From: Phocaeicola faecium
GTDB lineage: Bacteria > Bacteroidota > Bacteroidia > Bacteroidales > Bacteroidaceae
Length of the DNA: 64,000 nt
Assembly (NCBI RefSeq): GCF_014837055.1
Contig: NZ_JACSPQ010000017.1
Coordinates: 1-64,000 of the forward strand
Direction: 5' to 3'
The first letter of the stretch is position 1; each line of letters opens with the position of its first letter. Both the position numbers and the translations under genes were made by a program. This document shows positions 57,720-64,000 of the stretch, one piece after another. The notes beneath the pieces are model-generated. The model had not been told where the DNA came from. It worked only from the letters and a program-made list of their open reading frames with translations, and did no database searches.

Positions 57720-59165
57720 ATGGAATTAAAGGAACACTTCAGCAGCAAGATATTCAGTTTAATCTCTCAGACGGCAGACGAACTCGGATTGGAATGTTAC
57801 GCCGTAGGCGGATACGTTCGTGATATATTTCTGAATCGTCCTTCGAAAGACATTGATATCGTTGTTGTGGGGAGCGGAATCGAAATAGCGGAGGCATTCG
57901 GCAAAAAGTTAGGTAAAGGTGCGCGGGTGTCGGTTTTTAAAAATTTTGGAACGGCTCAGGTTAAGTATCATGATACGGAGGTGGAGTTCGTGGGAGCGCG
58001 CAGGGAATCGTACAGTCACGACAGCCGGAAGCCGGTGGTGGAAGATGGTACTTTGGAGGATGACCAGAACCGGCGAGACTTTACGGTAAACGCCATGGCG
58101 GTGTGTCTGAACAGTGAGCGCTTCGGAGAGCTGGTAGACCCGTTTGGCGGACTGGAGGACTTGAAAGAACGCACGTTGCGTACGCCGCTCGACCCCGATA
58201 TAACCTTTAGCGACGACCCGCTGCGTATGATGCGTTGCGTACGTTTCTCGGCGCAGCTTAACTTTTACATCGACGATGAAACCTTTGCCGCGCTGGAGCG
58301 TAACCGCGAGCGCATTAAAATTATCTCGCGTGAACGTATTGCAGATGAGTTGAACAAGATTCTTTTGTCTCGTACGCCCTCAAAAGGCTTTGTGGAACTC
58401 GACCGCTGCGGATTGCTGGAATTGATATTCCCCGAACTGGTGGCGCTGCAAGGTGTGGAAGTGCGTAACGGACGCGGGCATAAGGACAATTTCTATCATA
58501 CGCTGGAGGTAGTAGATAATATCTCGAAAGTAACCGATAATCTTTGGTTGCGCTGGGCGGCATTGCTTCATGATATCGGAAAGCCACGCACCAAACGTTG
58601 GGAGCAACGCGCCGGGTGGACGTTCCATAACCATAACTTCGTGGGCGAAAAGATGATTCCCGACCTGTTTCGCCGCATGAAGTTGCCGATGAATGAAAAG
58701 ATGAAATACGTACAGAAGTTGGTAGGGCTTCACATGCGTCCCATTGTGATAGCAGACGATGTGGTAACCGATTCGGCGGTGCGCCGTTTGCTTTTTGAAG
58801 CCGGCGATGACATCGACGACCTCATGACCCTGTGTGAAGCAGACATTACTTCGAAGAACGAAACCCGCAAACAGCGTTTTTTGGATAACTTCCGTCTCGT
58901 ACGTCAGAAACTGAAAGACTTGGAGGAAAAAGACCGTATCCGGAATTTCCAGCCGCCCGTAGACGGAGGAGAAATCATGCACGTATTTCAGCTTCAGCCT
59001 TGTCGGGAAATCGGAAAACTGAAAAGCAGTATTAAGGATGCAATTCTGGACGGGGTAATCCCTAACGAACACGATGCCGCTTTTGCCTATATGCTTGAGC
59101 AGGCTCGCGGTATGGGGTTGCAACCCGTGAATCTGCCCGAAAATTTCAGTAGTGGACAAGGATGA
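57720..59165 (+). CDS. CCA-adding-type tRNA nucleotidyltransferase with HD domain
   Basis: 481 aa. Head domain with YAVGGYVRDIFLNRPSKDIDIVVVG (nucleotidyltransferase loop and DxD), RRDFTVNAMAV and the ATP-recognition region DPLRMMRCVRFSAQL; RNA-binding helices follow. An HD domain comes next (HTLEVVDNISK, WAALLHDIGKPRTKRW, GLHMRPI). It adds or repairs the CCA end of tRNA, fitting the tRNA-Met here that lacks an encoded CCA; poly(A) polymerase is the less likely alternative. I use ATG 57720 because of the upstream -7 box. Confidence 0.92.
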   Translation: MELKEHFSSKIFSLISQTADELGLECYAVGGYVRDIFLNRPSKDIDIVVVGSGIEIAEAFGKKLGKGARVSVFKNFGTAQVKYHDTEVEFVGARRESYSHDSRKPVVEDGTLEDDQNRRDFTVNAMAVCLNSERFGELVDPFGGLEDLKERTLRTPLDPDITFSDDPLRMMRCVRFSAQLNFYIDDETFAALERNRERIKIISRERIADELNKILLSRTPSKGFVELDRCGLLELIFPELVALQGVEVRNGRGHKDNFYHTLEVVDNISKVTDNLWLRWAALLHDIGKPRTKRWEQRAGWTFHNHNFVGEKMIPDLFRRMKLPMNEKMKYVQKLVGLHMRPIVIADDVVTDSAVRRLLFEAGDDIDDLMTLCEADITSKNETRKQRFLDNFRLVRQKLKDLEEKDRIRNFQPPVDGGEIMHVFQLQPCREIGKLKSSIKDAILDGVIPNEHDAAFAYMLEQARGMGLQPVNLPENFSSGQG

Positions 59166-59478
59166 CTGTTGATGCCCGGCCATGTATGGTGAAAATAGTT
59201 TGGGATAATTAGGCTCGGATTTGTTATATAAAACTTTTCTGTTTTTGCAAGATTAAAATGTAATATAAATAACAAGTTGTCCGTTTATCGCTCTCAGTGT
59301 ACCTTAAAAGGTGTTTTTACTATTTGAAGTTGTCTAATTTAGATAATCCGATAAAAACTCTGTTTTATTTTCAGGAAAACTTGATTTATCTTTGTCTTGC
59401 CTTCCAGACGATGAATGTCCGTCATTAGGCAGGCAGAGATAAACCAATGTTTTACCCTTTCAGAGTAAGAAACGGATT
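59166..59478. other. intergenic region with the nrdDG promoter
   Basis: No gene. It contains TATCTTTG at 59387-59394 (a -7 box), then a possible stem of TGCCT/AGGCA and GACG/CGTC (59398-59431) in the nrdD leader, about 80 nt before the ATG. Upstream sequence is AT-rich without clear terminators. Confidence 0.55.
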
Positions 59479-61866
59479 ATGAACCTATCAGAGATTTGCA
59501 TCATCAAGCGCGACGGAAAACAGGAACGTTTTTCGGCAAGTAAAATAACAGGAGCCATCGGTAAAGCGTTCGAAGCGACCGGGTTGGACAAACACGATGA
59601 GTCCATCGAAGAAATCACCCGCCGGGTTATTGCTCACTTTACGGGGAATACCGTAGGAGTGGAGGAGATACAAGACCTTGTGGAAACCGAACTGATGAAG
59701 GTACAGCCCGAGGTGGCGAAGAAGTACATCATCTATCGCCAATGGCGAAATACCGAGCGCGAACGCAAAACTCACATCAAGCATGTGATGGATGGCATCG
59801 TGGCGATTGACCGTAACGATATCAACCTGAGCAATGCCAACATGTCGAGCCATACGCCTGCCGGACAGATGATGACTTTTGCTTCGGAAATAACCAAAGA
59901 TTATACGTATAAATACCTTCTGCCCAAACCTTACGCCGAAGCACATCAGTTGGGCGACATCCATATCCACGATTTGGATTATTACCCCACGAAAACCACT
60001 ACCTGCATCCAGTATGATTTGGACGATCTGTTCGAGCGCGGGTTTCATACCAAGAACGGAAGCATCCGTACCCCGCAGTCCATCCAAAGTTATGCTACGC
60101 TGGCTACCATTATTTTTCAGACCAATCAGAATGAGCAACACGGCGGGCAGGCAATCCCTGCTTTCGACTTCTTCATGGCGAAAGGTGTGCTGAAAAGTTT
60201 CCAAAAGATAGTTGCCTCCATGCTTTCGTTCTGCATCGAGATGAAAGGGCAGGCGGTAGACGAACGCACGTTGCTTGAGGTGGTAAGGCTTCACGTTGCT
60301 ACCATCCTGCTTGGTGAGTCGGAAAAGTCGGCGTTAGTCTCCGTTCTGAACGGGCAGGGTTTCGACGTAACCACCGATGAACTGACACATATATTATATA
60401 AGGCGTATGCCCAAACGCGCAAAGATACTCATCAGGCAATGGAAGGGTTTATCCATAACCTGAATACGATGCACTCGCGCGGTGGCAATCAGGTGGTGTT
60501 CAGCTCCATCAATTACGGTACGGATACTTCGGCGGAGGGACGCATGGTTATCCAAGAATTGCTGCGTGCCACGGTAGAAGGACTTGGCACGCGCGGCGAA
60601 GTTCCCGTGTTCCCCATCCAGATATTCAAGGTAAAAGACGGTGTATCGTATTCGGATGCCGATTATGAACGTGCGATGAAAGACTTCGATGCGGCACTCG
60701 CAGGAGAAATGACGTTCGAAGCCCCGAACTTCGACCTTTTCTTGCAAGCCTGCCAAACAACGGCTAAAGCTCTTTTCCCGAACTTCATGTTTCTCGACAC
60801 TCCCTTTAACCGGCATGAGAAATGGCGTGCCGACGACCCGAAACGTTACCGCTACGAGTTGGCTACGATGGGATGCCGTACGCGCGTATTCGAGAACCTG
60901 AATGGCGAGAAAACCTCTTTAGGCCGGGGAAATCTCTCGTTTACCACCATGAATCTGCCGCGCCTTGCCATCGAAGCACGTATCAAGGCAGAAAGTATGG
61001 CAGACAACCATACCCCCGACGCCGTGGAGCGTGAGGCGAAAGCAATCTTCCTTGACGCAGTGCGAGAAATGTCGGGCTTCATTGCCGAACAACTCTATAC
61101 CCGCTACCGGTATCAGCGCACGGCGTTGGCACGACAGTTTCCGTTCATGATGGGTAACAACGTATGGAAAGGCGGCGGACAGCTCAACCCGAACGATGAA
61201 GTGGGCGACGTGTTGGATCAGGGTACGCTGGGCATCGGCTTTATAGGCGGGCATAACGCAATGGTGGCACTTTACGGGAAAGGACACGGACACAGCCGCA
61301 AGGCGTGGAATACGTTATACGAGGCCGTAGAGGTGATGAACGAAGTGGCGGATGCCTATAAGCAGAAGTACCGTTTGAACTATTCGGTTCTTGCTACGCC
61401 GGCAGAAGGACTGTCGGGACGCTTTACGCGGATGGACAAACGGAAGTATGGTATCATCGAAGGTGTGAACGACCGCGATTATTATGTCAACTCCTTCCAC
61501 GTAGATGTGAAAGAGCCTATCAGTATTATCGAAAAGATAAAATGCGAGGCACCGTTTCATGCTTTGACGCGCGGCGGACATATCACCTATGTTGAACTGG
61601 ATGGCGAAGCGCAGAAGAACGTGCGTTCCATCGCTAAAATCGTGAAAGTGATGCACGACGAAAACATCGGCTACGGCTCGATTAACCATCCGGTGGATAC
61701 TTGTCATCATTGTGGCTATAAGGGTGTTATCTACGATAAGTGCCCGATTTGCCGTAGTGAAAACATCCTTCGTATGCGCCGCATCACCGGTTATCTGACG
61801 GGCGACCTGAATAGCTGGAACTCGGCGAAGCGTGCCGAAGAGCATGACCGCGTAAAACATGCCTGA
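59479..61866 (+). CDS. nrdD: anaerobic ribonucleoside-triphosphate reductase
   Basis: 795 aa, class III reductase that makes dNTPs without oxygen. N-terminal ATP-cone (about 1-95, ICIIKRDGKQERFSASKITGAIG) for allosteric control. The glycyl-radical barrel has THIHDLDYYPTKTTTCIQYDL-like sequence, ATMGCRTRVFENLNGE and RGNLSFTTMNLPR. A C-terminal zinc site CHHC...CPIC and the radical loop RRITGYLTGDL with the glycine to be activated complete it. The activase gene nrdG follows 17 nt on, the usual pair for a strict anaerobe. Confidence 0.97.
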   Translation: MNLSEICIIKRDGKQERFSASKITGAIGKAFEATGLDKHDESIEEITRRVIAHFTGNTVGVEEIQDLVETELMKVQPEVAKKYIIYRQWRNTERERKTHIKHVMDGIVAIDRNDINLSNANMSSHTPAGQMMTFASEITKDYTYKYLLPKPYAEAHQLGDIHIHDLDYYPTKTTTCIQYDLDDLFERGFHTKNGSIRTPQSIQSYATLATIIFQTNQNEQHGGQAIPAFDFFMAKGVLKSFQKIVASMLSFCIEMKGQAVDERTLLEVVRLHVATILLGESEKSALVSVLNGQGFDVTTDELTHILYKAYAQTRKDTHQAMEGFIHNLNTMHSRGGNQVVFSSINYGTDTSAEGRMVIQELLRATVEGLGTRGEVPVFPIQIFKVKDGVSYSDADYERAMKDFDAALAGEMTFEAPNFDLFLQACQTTAKALFPNFMFLDTPFNRHEKWRADDPKRYRYELATMGCRTRVFENLNGEKTSLGRGNLSFTTMNLPRLAIEARIKAESMADNHTPDAVEREAKAIFLDAVREMSGFIAEQLYTRYRYQRTALARQFPFMMGNNVWKGGGQLNPNDEVGDVLDQGTLGIGFIGGHNAMVALYGKGHGHSRKAWNTLYEAVEVMNEVADAYKQKYRLNYSVLATPAEGLSGRFTRMDKRKYGIIEGVNDRDYYVNSFHVDVKEPISIIEKIKCEAPFHALTRGGHITYVELDGEAQKNVRSIAKIVKVMHDENIGYGSINHPVDTCHHCGYKGVIYDKCPICRSENILRMRRITGYLTGDLNSWNSAKRAEEHDRVKHA

Positions 61867-61883
61867 CTTTGTAGATAGCCGTT

Positions 61884-62393
61884 ATGCTTCATTATTTATA
61901 TACCTATCCTGAAACCATTGTCGATGGCGACGGCATCCGTTATTCCATTTATCTTGCCGGATGCAGTCACCGTTGCAGGGGATGCCACAATCCGGAATCG
62001 TGGAATCCGCAGGCAGGAAAACCGTTGACCACCGACGTGTTAGATGGAATGATAGCTGAAATCAAGGCTAATCCGCTGCTCGACGGCGTAACTTTTTCGG
62101 GCGGAGACCCTTTCTTTAATCCCGAAGAATTTCTCGTCGTGCTGCGCCGGGTGAAAGAACATACGGGGATGAACATCTGGTGTTATACGGGCTACGTGTA
62201 CGAAGACCTGCTGGCAGACGCCTCGCGGCGTCCGCTGTTGGATTATATCGACGTGTTGGTAGACGGGAAATTCATCGCCGAGCTGTATTCTCCTTATTTG
62301 GAATTCCGGGGAAGCAGTAATCAGCGCATTTTGAAACTTGCCGGTTTGCTCCGGAAAAACGCTACCGTTAGCGTTACTCATCCCATGCGGTAG
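61884..62393 (+). CDS. nrdG: anaerobic ribonucleotide reductase activating protein
   Basis: 169 aa radical-SAM enzyme that creates the glycyl radical in NrdD. The [4Fe-4S] ligands are C-x3-C-x2-C in [26 protein letters not shown] and a [14 protein letters not shown] region are typical. It follows nrdD directly. The last about 14 residues ([18 protein letters not shown] tail after the [12 protein letters not shown] core) and the stop codon are encoded by repeat copy E at 62351, so the natural C-terminus was probably replaced by the insertion. The core is complete, so activity is likely kept. Confidence 0.95.
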   Translation: MLHYLYTYPETIVDGDGIRYSIYLAGCSHRCRGCHNPESWNPQAGKPLTTDVLDGMIAEIKANPLLDGVTFSGGDPFFNPEEFLVVLRRVKEHTGMNIWCYTGYVYEDLLADASRRPLLDYIDVLVDGKFIAELYSPYLEFRGSSNQRILKLAGLLRKNATVSVTHPMR

Positions 62394-62451
62394 CGTTGCC
62401 CGGTTCTTCCCATAGCGTCAGACTGTTCTATGGGTAGCGTTTTTAGAGCCA
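62351..62451 (+). repeat. modular palindromic repeat, copy E
   Basis: Modules AACGCTACCGTTAGCGTT, CCCATGCGGTAGCGTTG, GGTTCTTCCCATAGCGTC and TTCTATGGGTAGCGTTTTT. It overlaps the 3' end of nrdG, the only copy that enters a gene. Confidence 0.87.
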
Positions 62452-62508
62452 TCCCAAGAGCTTGTTCAAGCCTTCTTAAAATTAGGATAATTAACATTAC
62501 CGCCCGAT

Positions 62509-62556
62509 TGCGGCAAACGAGGTTGTTTTTTCGTTAACTTCGTTTGCCGCATTTTT
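62509..62556 (+). terminator. terminator of nrdDG
   Basis: TGCGGCAAACGA and TCGTTTGCCGCA form a perfect 12-bp stem followed by TTTTT. Confidence 0.93.
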
Positions 62557-62679
62557 ATGTTGTAGCGCATCTTTTTTGTTTTTGCCCCTTCAGCAGGCAG
62601 ATAGAAGGCATAGATAGGCGTCTCTTCTTGATATAAATCATGAAAACGCTATATTATCTAAAAAACAAGTACCTGCTTA

Positions 62680-62709
62680 TTGCTATATACAAATAAATCC
62701 CTACCTTTG
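62680..62709 (+). promoter_or_regulatory. promoter of the putative ncRNA
   Basis: TTG (62680-62682), 19 bp, TACCTTTG (62702-62709): a good Bacteroidetes promoter that precedes no protein-coding start for over 400 bp. Confidence 0.75.
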
Positions 62710-62715
62710 TATCGT

Positions 62716-62993
62716 GGTTGTGAAACCAGAAGATATAAAAGATACAAAAAGGTATTAGACTTTGATATTAAGGTAAATTAAGGTATTAGGTTTAAGGTAA
62801 AAAAGAAGATTTGTTTAGTATTAGCTTAAGGTTAGTAAAAGGTATTAGTTAAAAGAAAAAGGTAAAAGTTTTCAGGTATTAAGTTGAAAATAGGTTTTTA
62901 AGATTGTTTTTTAAGGTAGAAGAGAAAAGGATAACAAAACCTTTAATGATCAAATCTAAGATGAAAAAAGAACCCATTAATGGGGGTTCTTTT
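62716..62993 (+). ncRNA. putative purine-rich small RNA with AAGGTATTAG repeats
   Basis: About 278 nt between a consensus promoter and a hairpin terminator, with no open frame. AAGGTATTAG occurs exactly at 62749, 62780 and 62839. Variants AAGGTAAA (62769, 62794, 62859), AAGGTTAG (62828), CAGGTATTAA (62873), TAGGTTTT (62891) and AAGGTAGA (62913) lie between: about ten (A/C/T)AGGT units in 165 nt with irregular spacing. The transcript is poor in C and little structured until the terminator. It could be a sponge for an RNA-binding protein, a regulatory sRNA or a 6S-like RNA; none can be proven by eye. Confidence 0.5.
62966..62993 (+). terminator. terminator of the putative ncRNA
   Basis: AAAAGAACCC pairs with GGGTTCTTTT around ATTAATGG-like loop. 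Confidence 0.8.
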
Positions 62994-63001
62994 AAGAAGT
63001 C

Positions 63002-63037
63002 GGCGGGTCTCGATACGGTAGACACGCCTTTTTATTT
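63002..63037 (+). terminator. second terminator before manA
   Basis: GGCG-g-GTCT pairs with AGAC-a-CGCC, followed by TTTTTATTTT. Confidence 0.7.
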
Positions 63038-63114
63038 TCCCTTATTTCCAAGAAGATGCTGTGCCGGTCGCTAAAAATTGTGACTGAAAACATCCGTTTT
63101 TACGGCGAAATGCT

Positions 63115-63122
63115 TACTTTTG
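63115..63122 (+). promoter_or_regulatory. -7 box of manA
   Basis: TACTTTTG, 32 nt before the ATG; no clear -33. Confidence 0.6.
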
Positions 63123-63154
63123 TAACAGTTCTAACCCTAAAAACTATAAATAGT

Positions 63155-64000
63155 ATGTATCCATTAAAATTTAATCCGATTTTAAAATCTACCATTTGGG
63201 GCGGAGATAAGATTATTCCTTTCAAACACCTTGATTGCCAGCAGGCACAAGTGGGAGAAAGCTGGGAAATATCGGATGTTCCGGGCGACGAATCAGTAGT
63301 AGCCAATGGAGCAGATGCCGGTAAAAACCTCACTCAGATGGTCGATGAATATAAGGGAGCATTGGTAGGAGAAGCAAATTACAAACGTTTCAACGGAAAA
63401 TTCCCTTTGTTGATTAAGTTTATTGATGCGCAAGACGATCTTTCTATTCAGGTTCATCCTAATGATGAATTGGCTATGAAACGCCATAACTCAATGGGTA
63501 AAACCGAAATGTGGTACGTTATCGACAATGCCAACGGCAAGGCTCACTTGCGTTCGGGACTGAGCAAGCAAATCACGCCCGACGAATATGCAGCCATGAT
63601 TGCCGACAATACCATCTGCGACGCATTGGCAGATTATGCTGTGAAGCCGGGTGATGTGTTCTTCCTTCCCGCCGGACGTATTCATAGCATCGGTGCCGGA
63701 TGTTTCATTGCTGAAATCCAGCAAACCTCAAACATCACTTACCGTATCTACGACTTTAACCGTAAGGATAAAAACGGCAACACCCGCGAACTGCATACGG
63801 AACTGTCGAAAGATGCTATTGATTACAGCGTGGAAGCCGATTACCGTACACACTACGAGCCGAAGCAGAACGAGCCGGTAGAATTGGTAACCTGTCCGTA
63901 TTTCACCACATCGGTATACGACCTGAGCGAAAACATGACGATGGATTACAGCGAGTTAGATTCGTTTGTTATCTATATCTGCATGGAAGGAGCTTGTTCG
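63155..64000 (+). CDS. manA: mannose-6-phosphate isomerase, class I (partial)
   Basis: The first 282 codons are present; the gene runs off the window end, with no stop. It interconverts mannose-6-P and fructose-6-P. N-terminal MYPLKFNPILKSTIWGGDKI, the cupin metal site LSIQVHPNDELA (Q and H), the glutamate in KTEMWYVID, and FFLPAGRIHSIGAGCFIAEIQ with the second histidine are visible. It matches the short Bacteroidetes form of the type I enzyme. A -7 box precedes it; upstream is the putative ncRNA with its own terminators. Confidence 0.93.
   Translation, partial: MYPLKFNPILKSTIWGGDKIIPFKHLDCQQAQVGESWEISDVPGDESVVANGADAGKNLTQMVDEYKGALVGEANYKRFNGKFPLLIKFIDAQDDLSIQVHPNDELAMKRHNSMGKTEMWYVIDNANGKAHLRSGLSKQITPDEYAAMIADNTICDALADYAVKPGDVFFLPAGRIHSIGAGCFIAEIQQTSNITYRIYDFNRKDKNGNTRELHTELSKDAIDYSVEADYRTHYEPKQNEPVELVTCPYFTTSVYDLSENMTMDYSELDSFVIYICMEGACS

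Noticed and set aside
59395-59478. riboswitch in the nrdD leader
   Set aside because: A small stem is possible but no known aptamer consensus can be recognised.
62716-62993. CRISPR array
   Set aside because: The AGGT units are short and irregularly spaced, with no spacers of constant length and no cas genes in the window.

Overview
The window looks like the chromosome of a Bacteroidales gut bacterium (Bacteroides/Phocaeicola-like). The signs are Bacteroidetes-type -7 promoter boxes (TAnnTTTG) before many genes, almost no Shine-Dalgarno sequences, a SusC/SusD pair with a hybrid two-component regulator, GH97 glycosidases, many SPII lipoproteins, and the large form of IspG. The genus is an inference; no 16S gene is present.

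Region 1 (248-12498) is a complete small integrative element inserted in the 3' half of a tRNA-Met(CAT) gene. A perfect 46-bp direct repeat of the tRNA 3' part marks both ends. The integrase sits beside the intact tRNA and every recognised gene is on the minus strand. It carries a replication-like set: a helicase-like protein that has lost its P-loop lysine, a divergent single-subunit polymerase with family A-like motifs A, B and C, a Sak4-like RecA-fold ATPase and a DUF3871 protein. The cargo is a lipoprotein, a retropepsin-like protease, a WG-repeat protein, an unknown 206-aa protein and two tiny membrane proteins. No relaxase, conjugation or virion genes are visible. This polymerase-encoding element is the strongest candidate for an undescribed system.

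Region 2 (12.6-25.9 kb) is core genome on the plus strand: a Ca2+-type P-ATPase, a HAD phosphatase and ribF; then rpoN, a PAP2-like membrane protein, gcvH, purE and ispG; then rplM-rpsI-rpsB-tsf.

Region 3 (25.9-47.4 kb) is a glycan-utilisation locus. A lone GH97 gene is separated by minus-strand dnaG from the main cluster GH97-susC-susD-(alpha/alpha)6 glycosidase-like-(alpha/alpha)6 lipoprotein-GH97-HTCS. The HTCS probably reads a four-fold, exactly 21-bp-phased TTTG[G/T]AC array at 30410-30479. All three GH97 proteins have the Asp nucleophile of the retaining (alpha-galactosidase-type) branch.

Region 4 (47.5-56.3 kb) is accessory: an acyltransferase, a HigBA-like toxin-antitoxin pair, a TPR/HTH lipoprotein, a DUF3244 protein, an AT-rich lipoprotein/small-membrane-protein pair, a methyltransferase broken at a G6 run with a second degraded copy of its 3' end nearby, and a beta-propeller lipoprotein. 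Region 5 (56.4-64 kb) is core again: mdh, a CCA-adding-type nucleotidyltransferase, nrdDG, a promoter-to-terminator purine-rich putative ncRNA with AAGGTATTAG repeats, and manA, which is cut by the window end.

An interspersed family of about 100-bp modular palindromic repeats occurs five times (17.5, 30.2, 37.6, 49.7 and 62.4 kb). A second 36-bp repeat occurs twice (47.6 and 49.85 kb).
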